Origin: Daucus carota subsp. sativus
Lineage: Eukaryota > Streptophyta > Magnoliopsida > Apiales > Apiaceae
Direction: 5' to 3'
DNA: 64,000 nucleotides
NCBI RefSeq assembly: GCF_001625215.2
Contig: NC_030385.2
Location: 4,395,135 to 4,459,134 of the forward strand
In this document: positions 12,053 through 24,718 of the stretch, one piece after another
Layout of the letters: every line of letters begins with the position of its first letter
Position numbering within the stretch: the stretch's first letter is position 1
Program-made: the position numbers and the translations under genes
Notes under the pieces: generated by a model
Told to the model about the DNA's origin: nothing
The model's database searches: none
The model's input: only the letters and a program-made list of their open reading frames with translations

Positions 12053-12361
12053 TTAAGCAGCTGCAGGTGGTGCAGCAGCAGGATTTGCCTCAACCTCCTG
12101 GAGCATTTTGAGTATCTCTTCCTTCTTGGTTGTCAAATCTTTAATCTTAACGTCGAGTTTCTCTAATTTAGACTTTAGATATGCGGGATCCTTCTTATCT
12201 TCAGGACTCTTTTTCTTCTTCTCCTCCTTACCACTCTTGTCTTTCTTCTTCTTATCCTTATCCTTCTTCTCGCCTTTCTCTCCTTTTCCATCCTCGTCCG
12301 CGTGCTTCTCTTTCTTTTCTTGTTTGTCTTTTTCAACCTCATTGTTTTCGGTCTCTCCCAT
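12053..12361 (-). CDS. small lysine-rich, charged coiled-coil protein (unknown function)
   Basis: 102 residues, open from ATG to stop. The first about 55 residues are almost all K, E and D (KKDKDKKKKDKSGKEEKKKK). A predicted coiled coil follows (YLKSKLEKLDVKIKDLTTKK at about residues 61-80, continuing to EEVEAN-like wording), and it ends in an alanine/proline tail. There is no signal peptide, membrane helix or catalytic motif. An AG acceptor-like site sits just before the ATG, so a 5' UTR intron is possible. Similar short KEKE-type proteins occur in many plants and have no assigned role; I do not recognise a specific family. Low-complexity composition makes a chance ORF conceivable, but the ordered coiled coil after the charged block argues for a real gene. 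Confidence 0.6.
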   Translation of the reverse strand: MGETENNEVEKDKQEKKEKHADEDGKGEKGEKKDKDKKKKDKSGKEEKKKKSPEDKKDPAYLKSKLEKLDVKIKDLTTKKEEILKMLQEVEANPAAAPPAAA

Positions 12362-12451
12362 TCCTGAATTCGTGAAATTACGTTAAAAATGTAGTTAATG
12401 TGTCAAAGATACGTTACCATCAGATTTACAAGAATAGCTGGAAGATTATGT

Positions 12452-12667
12452 GGCTGTTTGGGCAAGCTTAAAAAAAGTGATTTTGCTTAAAGTAAAGAAG
12501 TGGATTAGAAGTGAGAATTAAATAAGTTAATAAAGTGTTTGGAAAAAATGTTGAAGCTATGAGAGAACAGCTAGCATTCTCAATTTTTTAAAAATGATTC
12601 TGCTTATTTAGATAGGGTCATGAAAAGCAGAAGCGCAGAAGTTGCGTCTGCTAAACAAACAGGGGCT
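12452..12667. mobile_element. hAT-like MITE remnant (CTGTTTG family)
   Basis: It opens GGCTGTTTGGGCAAGC and closes with the complement of AGCCCCTGTTTGTTTAGC. Related sequence with the same AAGTAAAGAGGTGGA-like interior occurs at about 14425-14670, and ends alone near 16760-16800 and 4788. No clean target duplication was found. Confidence 0.5.
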
Positions 12668-14022
12668 ATATTGCTCAAACACTCTATAAAATCATGTCAT
12701 TACTTGCAATGTGCAAAAAACATGTTCATATGTGTACATGCATGATTATATATGTTGATTTTTGTTGTTCAGACGAGGCTGAAGTCTTGTTAGCCCCATG
12801 GTTTCGTCATTGCATGATGTATGGTGAAGGTCCTTTTATGCAATTTTTGTATGTCAGAGATGAAAAATTAATCACGTACTCAGAAATGGATATTTCTGAC
12901 AACCCGTGGTATCAGTTATAACAGAAACATAATCAAACAAGAAGCAATGCCAAAATGAGGGTAACTGACCTGATATCTTAATTCAGAGGATGCTCAAGGG
13001 GTATTAAAATGCAAGTAGCAGGACAATCTTTACTTATATAAATGTAAAGTAATTGCAGCTTTTCACTATTTTTATAATGAAATGAAAGAACAAATGAACC
13101 ACAGAAAAGAAAGCCTCACAAAAGATGAACGGAAAAGGATAGTGCTGATATGTTTTCAACCAAAAATGTGAATGCCCTTGAATTGCTTTGCCAAATGTGA
13201 AACAAATTTACCGGTTACTCTGTGATCTTTAATTTTGACCATTCTCTCCAATTTTCACTCTAAGCCACAATTTTCATCCTCTCGTTGAGTTTCCTTTCTT
13301 CTAAGGACTTATTATATGTACAAATAATGAAATTGTTTTAGCCATAAACCTGACACTGCTATATTCTCAGACTTGATTGTTTCCTCTTCACTGCACGAAG
13401 TCCATAGGTTGGAAGGTTTCTAGTCTATCAAGGTGAAAGGAACTCTCAGATTCGATTACTGCCTCCAGTTCGATGACTACCTGAGAGAGCCAGTGCACAC
13501 TAGATGAAGAATGAACCAAGTGAAGACTTTTACTTGGGAAGAGTCTTGTATACAATGAACGTGGCACTCCGGATATAAAACTCTAACATCCCACATAGAT
13601 TAGTTAAAGAGTATTTGGGCTTTTATAAGCACAAACAAATAACTAATGTGTATCAATTTGCTAGCACTTTTGGGTTGACTTGTGGTGGGTTGTTGGATCC
13701 GGTATGTATTTAGTTGTTGATTTTTCATGATCCTTCTCACTTTTAAGTTTCGAGTAAAATGGTAGTGTCATTTTGAAAATTTAGTTTGAATCATTATTTG
13801 AAAGATCAATTAGAAATACTAAAGCTCGTCCGGTGCTTTTAGATTATTCTTCTGGTGTGCTGCATAAGGATAATTAATTATCTTTTTAATGAACAAGAAG
13901 TCCAGAACGCCTTAGGTCCAGAAGGGCATCGCAAATCAGCTTATAAGTCATTTCCAAACTTTATCAATAAGAAAAAGTCATTTCCGAACAAATTGAATAA
14001 AACAATCCCAAATCATCATAAA
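12668..14022. other. intergenic, no gene seen
   Basis: Spacer between the lysine-rich gene and the RTM2-like pair. Open frames near 12694-12921 and 13855-14061 have no start context, splice partner or family resemblance. Confidence 0.5.
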
Positions 14023-14848
14023 TCATTTCGAAAGCTTATGGCACGCCAATGCCCCGAGTGAAAATGCCACCACAGCCGTTATAACAATCCCCTGGTTCTC
14101 TTTCAGATTCTGCACTATACTTTTTCGCTTTGGGACCGTCACGTATAAAATCTCACCCTGAAACTTTCCAGTGATCTTTTCACTAACTGAATCCCCTGGA
14201 ATCTTAAAAATTTTCAGAAAACGCGTTACCAGTTTGGCTCCACCTGCCTGTCTTTCTCCGCTGGTGATTATCTCGCCCCGGTTGTTTACTTGAAGCTTCA
14301 CTTCTTCTTTCTTGAAACCTTACATTAGTTAACATTTATAAAATGACTATTAGTCTATTCTTAACAATAATTTAGGAGATTAGTTATCCCGGATCCTTTC
14401 AAACAAACATGGTCTTAAAATACAGGGGCATTTGGATAAACTTAAAAAATGTGCTTCTTAAAGTAAAGAGGTGGACTAGAAGTCAAAGTAAATTAAGACT
14501 TATAAATGATTAAACTGTCTTGGAAAGTAGAAATCCTGAAACAAAAGCTAGCATTAACAGCTTCTTATAAGTACTTCTAGCTTTTTACACAAACGGATCA
14601 ACAAAAGTAGAAGTTAGCTTCTTATCGAAAGAAGCCAGAAGTGTCAATAACCAAACATGCACACAGTTTGGCTTAATATAAACATGTCGCGAAGGAATTT
14701 TCATAATTTAATTACCAGGAAGATGAAGGACAAGACGGTGAGAATCCGAGTCCTCACTCCAATTCGAGGGAGGTACAAACTCTTCTAGCATAACAGTAGA
14801 TGAGCTTTTCTTACCAGTACAGCTCTTCGTGTCCCTAGTATTTGTCAT
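14023..14848 (-). CDS. RTM2-like small heat-shock-domain protein with C-terminal anchor (copy 1)
   Basis: 142 residues from exons 14848-14716 and 14318-14023. Exon 1 (133 nt) encodes a polar leader and the start of an alpha-crystallin/HSP20-like domain (EFVPPSNWSEDSDSHRLVLH). Exon 2 continues with FKKEEVKLQVNNRGEI and KITGKFQGEILYVTVPK, the beta-strand core of that domain. The C terminus is a single hydrophobic helix (IVITAVVAFSLGALACHKLS). HSP20 domain plus tail anchor is the architecture of Arabidopsis RTM2, a phloem protein that restricts potyvirus long-distance movement, and of its relatives. Function in antiviral defence is only inferred from that resemblance. The spacer between domain and anchor is very short (about 10 residues) compared with copy 2. 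Its intron holds a hAT-like MITE. Confidence 0.85.
14424..14672. mobile_element. hAT-like MITE in intron of RTM2-like copy 1
   Basis: It begins near GGGGCATTTGGATAAAC and ends near CCAAACATGC. The interior matches the family at 12452 (AAGTAAAGAGGTGGACTAGA wording). The ends are degenerate and the exact borders uncertain. Confidence 0.45.
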
Positions 14849-16084
14849 TGCCAGAACTAATTATATGTCAGAAAAATTGAATGCAACAGTTCTGGAATCC
14901 TGGTTAAAGTTAATTATGTGAATGTCTATAAATACACGAGGTTGCAGATAATACTATTATTCCAAACTTTGGTTTCGGATATTGATCACATTCACATATA
15001 GAAGGAGGGTTCATGCAGCCAAATCTCTCAAGTTTCTATGTATTCCTTGCTTTTCTTCAACCCTGTTAACGTTTCGGTCATCGAAAAAAGGTATTACATG
15101 TGAAAACATGCTGTGGAGTTAAACAGGGGCAATCCGAAGCAAAAATGTACAAGAATGTGAGGATGAAGGCAAGCATATCTGTATTTCTTGTTTCTTGTAC
15201 TCGAATGTGAAATCCGAAAATTTTCATTGTTGCTTGAAATTAGTTTGGAAAATTTACTTTTGGACTAACTGGTGCCACAAAATACCGAATACTAAAATCC
15301 TTCTAAGTAGTTTTTTTAGTAAAAATATCTAATCCATTGACATTGCGGTTTTACAATGGTTTTAATTAGCAAAATTATTATTTCCGACATTTCTAACCCA
15401 AGTTGTATGTGCCAAAATATAAAACTTGGTTAAATGTGGTAAATTCTTGAAGGTTTTCCAGCAAAAAGCTCATACTATACTGTCCTGGTTTCAACCTAGG
15501 GCTTTCAGACTGGTATAGAACATTTTATGGTTTTTATCCAGTCAGATTCATTATATTTAAGTGCTAATCTGTATTCTGTTTCCATGTTTTAGAGTATACA
15601 TGCTCGAAGAGTCGAACATAGACCTTGACTAGGCTGTAGAAACATGTAAAATGTTCGAAATCAGGAGCTCTCTGTTATAAAATTCCATTGCAGCGTAGAT
15701 GTTGTAAACATCTTTGGTCGAAAATCACTTCCAATCGCTTACTGTTAGCTAACAGACTAATGTAGTTGATACAAATACCATTACATTCTAAAACTTGTAT
15801 ATATATAATTGATATTCATGTTGTTCTTATTGTATGTTTCGCGAATCATGTACGTTGATTCTGATTTTAGCAGAAAAAGAGACTATCATAAATAGCTTAA
15901 CCCGAGGGCACATGATAGACAACCCGTTTTATATAAGCAAATTTCAAACAACTTCAAGGGAAAATGTACACATGTAAATAATATTTCATTATGAGCTGAA
16001 GATTTTGATTGTTATAAGTTGTTACAATTTGATATTTCATTATATCAAACTATACAAAGGACCGAGACAATGCCTTGTTTCAAA

Positions 16085-16945
16085 TTATTTCGAAAATTTA
16101 CGAGACACCAGCACTCCCAGTGAGAATGCCAAGACGGCTGTTATAAGAATCCCCTTGTTCTCCTTCAGATTTTTTACCACGCTTTGTAACACCATACCGC
16201 TCTCCTCTGTCAGATTCCAATCCTCTGTTATAATACCTTTACCGTCGAAAGTCACCTTTTCAGCAATCTTACAATGATTCTTGTTGCTCACATTGCCTTC
16301 AATGTGGCTTGATTTAGTGATGTTGTCTTCATTTTTTGGCTTTGGGATGTTGCTTGTTTGTGTGATGTCGTCGTTGTCGTTTTTTGGCTGTGAGACGTTG
16401 CATGGTTGGGCGATGTTGTCTTCAGTTTTTGGCTTCTTTCGTAGCTTCACAGTGTTGTTTATTTTGGCAATGTCCTTGTCCTTTTTTAGCTTTGGGACTG
16501 TTACGTACAATACCTCACCTTCAAACTTCCCAGTGATCTTCTCAGTAATTGAATTTTCTGGTATTTTAAAGGTTTGCGAGAAACGGATAATCAGTCTGTC
16601 TCCGACTGTTTGCCTTTCACCGCTCGTGATGATCTCTCCCCGGTTATTCACTTGAAGTCTCACTTCTTCCTTCTTGAAACCTTAATTAGCATAATTAGGC
16701 AACATGTAAAACATAGGAAAAGAGGAAATATTAATACTTCGTAAAAAACGGGTCAAGAAAAACAGAAGCCAGCTTCTGCTTCTTTAAAACAAACAGGGCA
16801 TAATTTCAATACCTGGCAGATCAAGGACAAGATAATGAGAATCTGAGTCCTGACTCCAACCCGAAGGAGGCACGAGCTCTTCTAGCATAGCGGTGGTGGA
16901 GCATTTCTTGCCAGCACCGCCCTTCATGACGCTAGTAGTTGCCAT
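16085..16945 (-). CDS. RTM2-like small heat-shock-domain protein with C-terminal anchor (copy 2)
   Basis: 242 residues from exons 16945-16813 and 16680-16085. Exon 1 is again exactly 133 nt, with the intron at the same codon phase, so this is a tandem paralogue of the gene at 14023-14848. The HSP20-like core (EEVRLQVNNRGEI, KITGKFEGEVLYVTVPK) is followed by about 110 residues of charged, repeat-like linker. The linker units resemble each other: PKNDNDDITQTSNI and PKNEDNITKSSHI. The C-terminal anchor ILITAVLAFSLGVLVSRKFS is nearly identical in pattern to copy 1. Membrane-tethered small-HSP relatives of this type include Arabidopsis RTM2. The antiviral role is an inference. Same strand as copy 1, with about 1.2 kb between them. 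Confidence 0.87.
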
Positions 16946-18660
16946 TAGCGAAATAAATTTATATCTCTGAGAAAATTACAAACAGCAGTTCTGGTCCAAG
17001 TTAATTTTGTGGATGTTGGTTTGTTACGGATGATATTGCTGTTTACATTTCTTAGTGTGTATATATACAAGATTATCATGATGAGATGATTAGAATCAAT
17101 GATAAACCAGCTAGGTAGGGCTTAAAAGCTAGCTTTTCTTGCAAGCTGATGCATTATTATTCCTAACTTAAGCCTTGGAGGGAGAAGAGTACCTGCAGCT
17201 AAATGAACCAACTTTCCATGTACCCTTTGCTTTTCTTTGACCTCAAATTAACAATGTCGGCTATCGACTAAAAATATTTTATGAAGTTAACAGAAGATAT
17301 GCAGAAGAAGAAAGGCATATCCTCAATCCTTCAACAGAATCAATGAAGATTATGGACTACTGGAGATTCAGACTAGAAATACTTTCAAAAATGTCCGTAA
17401 TTTCGTAAAGTTTCAAATTCCCAATATAATTAGCCTTTGTCCTCCCAAGTTTATGATCTCCATTATATACTCTTTTTGCATCAAGTGACAGGTTCGTGAA
17501 CTGCAGTACAGAATTCAAATCATGCAAATTTTATCTATTTAAGCGCTCGGGTTTGCACTTGGTTTCCAAGTTTAATAGATGAACCGGCGGAGCACGATTG
17601 GATAGCCCATGGGTTTATTCTCTGTTGTCTCGGGACACTCAGTTCAACTCTGACTCTTCCCGAGAAGTATTAGAACAGATACTTTCAGCTGAATCTTCGA
17701 AAAATACATTGTTGTATTCTTCATTTTACTCAAACTGCCAAACTAATGACCACTTGCTATGGAAACAAGAAAATGTCACATTGATGAGTGTTTATGTATC
17801 CTTTTCTAGGCTCAAGTTGCACTACTTAAAGTCCACCAGTAGTGTATAAAAATCAAACTTAAAATCTACTGTGGTATATATTTCTAAGCTTACTTGTTCT
17901 ATAGGTATACAGGAAAAGTTGACCACACCAAATTATTCTAATACCGCGATTCACACATTCGTAAATATACAATTTCGTTTTTCCAGAAAGAGTATGTTCA
18001 ATGTACGTGTCGTTTTAAATAATAAATCTATCTTTATAAATTTATTTTTAACTTTAAGAATTTTTAAATTCTATGTGTTAACAGCTAATTGTTTTTAGTA
18101 TGTTTTTTAACAGTTGAGGGTTTGTCCCGACTGTATTTTATTCTAATTAATTGGTTTTCTGGCAAAAAAATAAAATAAATCTATATTACTTATTTTATTT
18201 TAAAAATATAATCATTTATCTTTTAAAAAATATTTAAAAGGGTATTTTACTGAAAATAAATGATTTATTATTCTATAAAAAATTTATGAAACACCTGTTA
18301 AATATGTAATATCAAATATAAACGTAACTTTGTCTCGAAACAATTCTTTCTTTTTATAGAAAAGGACAGCCAAACATATTCTATATTTTCAGTTTCAGTG
18401 TTAGAACTCTTTATCGAATTAACCCAATTTTGTCTAAATTTTATAATTAGTTTTTTACTTTAAGAATATGATCACATATAACTTGAAAGTAAAGTGAGTA
18501 CATCTTTAATATTTGTTAAAGATTATATAATTATAATATGATCTAAGTCAAAAAATTGATATATATTGAAGTGAAAAACTTATTAAAAACCTTCTTGTTT
18601 TTTTTTCTTTAAGAGAGGAGAAGTCAGCTAGCTAAAAGCCTTTTCATCATTTAAATAGTA
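16946..18660. other. intergenic, no gene seen
   Basis: Promoter side of RTM2-like copy 2, then increasingly AT-rich spacer. The open frames near 17598-18098 show no family signal. Confidence 0.5.
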
Positions 18661-18890
18661 CTCCTTCCGTCCCTTTTTCATGTTCATTTTGACTTTTGAC
18701 TAGTTAAATTGAATTTATTTTGACTGAAATTTACATATATCAGATAAATGAGAAAAATAATAAAAATTATACTATTAAAAAATATATTTAGTCTATTTTA
18801 ATATGCAATTTTCAGATTTCAGAAATAATGAATAAATAATGTGTAATGTTTAGTCAGAAATTAGTTAATTATAAAAGGAGACGGAGGGAG
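18661..18890. mobile_element. Stowaway (Tc1/Mariner-type) MITE
   Basis: The left end CTCCTTCCGTCCCT and right end GAGACGGAGGGAG form the standard Stowaway inverted repeats, with TA on both sides (18659-18660 and 18891-18892). Non-coding. Confidence 0.85.
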
Positions 18891-19131
18891 TATTTGTTAA
18901 CATTGACACTGACAGAATGATATACATGCATACATATAAGTATATAACATGCACACCCATGCATGCATATTGCATGGAAGCAAATCAAATGTTTTCAACG
19001 ATTGCAGTGGGGACCGAATAATGCGGCTCAAAGCCCGAATAAAGAGACTTTAAATGTTCAAGTTGAATCCTGATAAAACTTTGTATGAACGTATATTTAT
19101 TAGTATTAATAAGTTCATACACTCCATGCAA

Positions 19132-20034
19132 TCTATACTATTATATACTTATATATAATAAGCGTAAAGGAGATAATTTGGTCGCATGGTCCTATGGTCC
19201 AAAAACTTATCATCCGTTGGATCGTATATTAAACAAATAAGCACGTTAGATTAGAACAAAATTAAATTCTGTTCTATAAGGAAACTGACATCTACTTGCA
19301 TGTTTATAATTCTTTTTCCGAATCCAAAACAAATTTTGTCTTTCATGTGTTTTTGGTTTTCTTAATCCAAAATAAATATTTCCTACAAATTTTAATTATA
19401 GAATCGTATAAATCACACCGTCAAAAAATTATTTTTATCCATCGGATCCTATATTGAACAAATAAGCACCGTTAGATTATAACAAAATTAACTTACATGT
19501 TTACAATTCCTTTCTTGAATCCAAAACAAATTTTGTATTTCACGTGCTTATGATTTTTTTTAATCCAAAATAAATATTTTCTACCAATTTTATTTGTAGA
19601 ATCATATAAATCGCACCGTCACAAAATTATTTTTATCTAATATATTTCAAAATTAATAAGCCCGATTTATGTGAGGAACGAATACAAAAACTTTTTCTTA
19701 ATCCAAAGCAAATTCTACCATCTTATTGCATGTTTATGATTCATCTTCTTAATTCAAAACAAATTGTGTTTATCAATTTTAATCTCGAACCATAAAAAGT
19801 TTTAGAAAAATATTTAAATCACATTATAATAATTCTAATATAAAATAAATTTATAAATATAATCTAATAGGAGTTGGCGTCACATATTCTACTTTAAATA
19901 ATTTAAAATTTGATAGAAAGAATTTAATACATTGGCATGATACATACAATTTTAATTTATTATTTATAAATTAAATTTTTTCACACCATTTAAAATATAT
20001 TTAAAAAATTTATAAATAATTAAAAAGCTCCCGT
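19132..20034 (+). mobile_element. non-autonomous Helitron, family B, 3' end lost
   Basis: It begins A^TCTATACTATTATATACTT. Its interior is shared with 20043-20957 and 31283-32155 (GATAATTTGGTCGCATGGTC near the start, AGGAGTTGGCGTCACAT near the end). It stops inside the terminal hairpin (AAAAAGCTCCCGT), where the next copy begins. No helicase gene. Confidence 0.75.
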
Positions 20035-20042
20035 TGTTGGCT

Positions 20043-20957
20043 TATTATATACTTATTATATACTTATATATAATAAGCGTAAGGGAGATAATTTGGTCGC
20101 ATGGTCCTATGATCCAAAAGCTTATCATCCGTTGGATCGTATATTTGAACAAATAAGCACCGTTAGATTAGAATTTATAATTCTTTTTCTGAATCCAAAA
20201 CAAATTCTGTATTTCATGTGTTTTTGGTTTTTTTAATTCAAAATAAATATTTCCTGCAAATTTTAATTGTAGAATCATATAAATCGCACCGTCACAAAAT
20301 TATTTTTATCCATCGGATCGTATATTGAACAAATAAGCACCATTAGATTGGAACAAAATTAACTTCCGTTTTATAAGACAACTGATATCTACTTGCATGT
20401 TTATAATTCCTTTTCTGAATCCAAAACAAATTCTGTATTTCACGTGCTTATGATTTTTTTTAATCGAAAATAAATATTTTCTATCAATTTTATTTGTAGA
20501 ATCATATAAATCATGCCGTCACAAAATTATTTTTATCTAATATATTTTAAAATTAATAAGCCCGATATATGTGAGGAATGAATACAAAAACTTTTTTATA
20601 ATCCAAAACAAATTCTACCATCTTATTGCATGTTTATGATTCATCTTCTTCATTCAAAACAAATTGTGTTTATCAATTTTAATCTCGAAACATAAAAATT
20701 TTTAGAAAAATATTTTAATCACATTATAATAATTCTAATATAAAATACATTTATAAATATAATCTAATAGGAGTTGGCGTCACATATTCTACTTAAAATA
20801 GTTTAAAATTTGATAAAAAGAATTTAATACTTTGGCATGATACATACAATTTTAATTTATTATTTATAAATTAAATTTTTTCACACAATTTAAAATATAT
20901 TTAAAATGTTTATAAATAATTAAAAAGCTCCCGTGCCTTGCACGGGTTATAAGCTAG
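20043..20957 (+). mobile_element. non-autonomous Helitron, family B, copy 2
   Basis: Same interior as the previous copy. The 3' end is complete: hairpin CCCGTGC-CTT-GCACGGG, then TTATAAG and CTAG, followed by T. The hairpin plus CTRR end is the Helitron signature. The 5' end is altered (a duplicated TTATATACTTATTATATACT). Confidence 0.8.
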
Positions 20958-21588
20958 TACTATAAAAAGCCAACATAGGTATAATTTGTAGTCGTACAAA
21001 ATTTTGGTTCGGTACTCTCCTCTAAAACTAAAAGTCTACAAGTAGATATCTATTAAACAGTTTCATATACTAAAAACACTCCTTATATATACTAATATCT
21101 TTTTAAATATAATTTATAATAATTAGTTAAAAAAAAGGTGAAACTACTGTTAATAACATCTATTAATATTAAAAATTACTTATGGATAAACGTATAACTA
21201 ATTATAAATATACAATTTTGAATATCTTTTGTCTAAAATACATATAAATAATTAAAGACGCTACTTTTTAATTATAACGTATTCTACTCGAAATTTAACA
21301 CTTACGTATTCTATTTCATTACAAACACGAGTCATTACGTAACATATGAAGATATATGAAATATGAAAAATTTGATTTAAATTGAATAATAAACTGTCAC
21401 ATATTAATATAGAAAAATATTTATAGATAGATAATAAATTGTGAAAGCTAAATTTCCGTTAGAAGATATAACGAGTTGGTTAATATAATTTAACTAAAAT
21501 CCAATTTATTAATACTAAAATACTAATAAAATGGTGTTAAAAATTAAATTATAATTAATAAATTATGAATCATATACCCTCCCGTGCT
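20958..21588 (+). mobile_element. non-autonomous Helitron, family A, both ends incomplete
   Basis: Starts TACTATAAAAAGCCAACATA directly after the CTAG of the family B element. Runs through the family A interior (TTGTAGTCGTACAAAATTTT) and is cut inside the 3' hairpin (CCTCCCGTGCTTATG). Confidence 0.75.
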
Positions 21589-21999
21589 TATGATGTTGGA
21601 TATGTTTGATTGTTATTATTTGTCTTTATAGCTTCAGTTTGATTTTTAATGCAATATTTTATTTTTTCCAAAATACATAAGTTTATTATTATTGCAATTG
21701 TAATAAATAAATTTTTTATAAATCTGCAAGTTAATCGTATTTTTGTTGTTAAAATACAACTAAAGCGTAGCACTAAGAACATGTTAATTTTTTCATCACA
21801 ATTTCAAACAGTTTTCACCATTTTAGTATAAAATAAATTAATGAAGATCATAATTTTTTATTTATCTGAACTTCAGTGTGTCACCAGTATGAATCATTGA
21901 AAGTTAAATGTTAAAATATGGGTCAAGGTATATTAAGTGTGGTCCACACTTATAATTTAAACAAATTTCAATTAATTATTTGAATATAAAAATATAAAA

Positions 22000-22034
22000 G
22001 TCACCCGTGTGTGAAGCACTGGCAAGAATGCTAG
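22000..22034 (+). mobile_element. Helitron-like 3' terminus, third type
   Basis: TCACCCGTGTGTGAAGCACT followed shortly by GCTAG and T looks like an eroded Helitron hairpin and CTRR end. The 5' border cannot be set. Confidence 0.35.
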
Positions 22035-22368
22035 TTTATATATAAAAAAGTGAGTATCATATACTTAGAGACATCCAGGTCATTAGTGGATTTAGTATTT
22101 CGATTATTTTTGGTTGAATTTTCGATTGAGTTATGGGTTTCTTGACGGTAACTTAAACGATCTAGCGGACCTGGTCTAGATGGAACGAACAGAATTACCT
22201 AGTGCATTTACGTTATTTGTTTCTCAAGAATTACATGATAGATTGAACCCTATAAATGGGTATGTATGTATCTTGTATCACTTCTATTTTTTTTTTTTAG
22301 AAAGATCAACTAGAGAACACTTTCTGTTGCTTTTTCAAGGATACAAGATCAACTACACTTTTCATCAC

Positions 22369-23125
22369 TGTTAGGTCCGGAAGCGATTGTAGAAGGGGGG
22401 GTTGAATACAATCGTCACAAAATAATCGCGGAATAAATCTGATTTGAATATAATTTTTTAATCAGATTTTAATTAATTAATATAACAATGTTTGAAGTCG
22501 TTATATAATTAAATTGGTTCAGTTTTAATGTCCACTAATGTCGTAGAATAAATTCTACATGGTATATTCTAGATTAGTGATTAAAACAACCGGTAACAAA
22601 GCACAGTAAAACTGTGGATGTAACAATAGCAAGTTTTAGCAAAACTTGAAAGCTTTTACAAGTGTTTTGAAATGTCAAAATGAGTGAACACACTTGGAAT
22701 GAAGAATGGTGGCCATATTTATAGGCAAAACCATTTGAACTACTAAGACAACTAAAGCTTAGACAACTAAAGGCAAGACATGACAAAGCATAAACAAGGT
22801 ATGACAAATTAGTAGCTTCGCCATGACAAAACAAGTGAGGGTAAGACAAGAGTAAAGAAGGAAAAGACAACAAAACGCAAGACAAGGCTAGTTGTCACCA
22901 ATCATGACATCACATAATCAATCAAAAGGACAAGGAATCTTCCTTGATTGGTACCACTCGATTATGGCATGTGAAAGCATGTGGAAAGACATGGTTGTCT
23001 TGTACTTGGCAAAGAAAAGAGTTGTCTTGACCATGTGCTTTAATAACAAGGTGGGACAAAACTTTTCAATGTCTTGGAGTGTCTTTAAAGGAGCTAGACA
23101 AAACATTTCTTTGTCTAACTAGATG
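22369..23125. mobile_element. possible LTR-retrotransposon-derived sequence (fossil)
   Basis: The start TGTTAGGTCCGGAAGCGATT, followed by a G run and TTGAATACAATCG, resembles the beginning of an LTR of a plant retrotransposon, perhaps a solo LTR. No coding domains are visible and the right border and target duplication were not found. Identification is tentative. Confidence 0.3.
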
Positions 23126-24709
23126 TGGAAAGCTTTAAAGTGATTTGTTTAGTAAATAATAAATAGAATATAATCCACTTAATTAAATTAGTTGAGTATA
23201 TTCATTAGATAAATTAATTCAAGAGTGAATCAATTTACTAAATAAAATATACTACTAATATAATTATATTAGAAGTGAATATATATAATCTATTTAATAT
23301 TTAATCACTTTTCTTCTTTAGCAGAGCTTCTGTCTTCTTTGAAACTTTAATATCTTCGTCTTGAATTGTCAATCAATTGAACTACCACCTTTGTTTGACG
23401 TAGAATATTTAATCTAAGTAGCTGACACACAAATGTACTGTCTGGTTCATATGTATCTAGCTGAATAAAATATTCCTCGTCATTAAAACAATTAAGCTGT
23501 GGCTTGTTCGTCGAGTCTTCGTCTTGTAAGTTCTTCTTCATAAATTGGAATCATCTGAATAAATAAAGTATAGAAACTTCATACCTTCTGAACTCCTGGA
23601 CGTGCCACAAAAGATTATTTGTGCACTGAGGCTTTCTTCTTCATAAATTGGAATCATTTGACGTTCTTCGTACGGATTTCGATGACTTGCTATTTACTGA
23701 GCTTTCTTATCTGAGTTGAGTTGTACCTCTTTGAATACAAATAGGCTAAACATATGCCTTTCAATCACTTTCAGTCCTGTGGTCTTCATGATTATCTTTC
23801 TACATCCAAATAAGTTCTCATAATTATTGTTAACCAAACAATGCTACAAAATAGTAAAATGCAGTAATAGAGTACAATATGTTTAGTCAGGTTCGACCGC
23901 TAGTTCTTTAACCCAGACACTGAAAGTAGCTTGTAGTGTCTCGTCACTGACTTCTCCTTGTAATATGATCCTTGAACCTATAAATTCATTGAGCTTCACT
24001 CCTTAAATTTTCTCATTTCTTCAACTCATTGCACCCTTGAATCGATGTGAGACTAACAACCTAGCTCCTTTGTTCTACTTACCCACTTTTAGTAATTCAC
24101 AAAAACAAGTGTTAATACAAAGAGAGAAATATTTACAACTCAAACTATATTCACTAAAATTAAATAATATGTAACGAGTAAACAATCAAGATCATTTTAA
24201 AATAAGGATATTAAGGTTTTTCAAGTTTGTGAGTTGTGTATGTTTTTAAACACCAGTAGTCATATATCTATATATCTATATAATAATACATACAAAGACT
24301 AATTTTAAGTTGTTAATCATATAGACTTTTGGAGAGATAGTAAACTCAAAATCTGATGAATGTATAGATATGAGCATACAAATAAATAAAGCGTTTACAA
24401 CTCTTATAAATATGAAACAAATGTAGGAATTGTCGAAACTTTGAGAACATGTATGGATTATTTTCAACCAATTTCTAATTTTTACGAAAACATTTTTAAA
24501 TAGCTCTATGAGCTTAAATGCATACCAAAAAAACATAATACTTAAGAGAATTAACAAGTTACATATCTTAAACTTAAACTATAATCATCCAGGGAAATAT
24601 GAGTAAAGATTGCCTTATGTTGGGATTATAAAACACCAGCATGTTATGCTATTATATTAATATAAAATCTTTTCCATCAAAATCAAGTTGGAACATGAAA
24701 TACAATTGT
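23126..24709. other. intergenic, no gene seen
   Basis: AT-rich spacer, possibly including the rest of the retroelement remnant that begins near 22369. No splice-supported frame. Confidence 0.4.
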
Positions 24710-24718
24710 TTAATATTA

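Noticed and set aside
12108-12386. Plus-strand frames rich in Ser/Phe
   Set aside because: They are the antisense of the lysine-rich gene (AAG/GAG codons read in reverse) and show no protein-like pattern.
16281-16655. Plus-strand open frame of 124 codons
   Set aside because: It is antisense to RTM2-like copy 2.
19132-21588. Regular spacing of similar hairpins suggested a CRISPR-like array
   Set aside because: The hairpins are Helitron 3' ends hundreds of bases apart, with no spacers, in a plant nuclear setting.
22574-23122. Frames of 62-103 codons in both strands
   Set aside because: Composed of repeats of ACAA/AAGACA words within likely retroelement-derived sequence; no domain.
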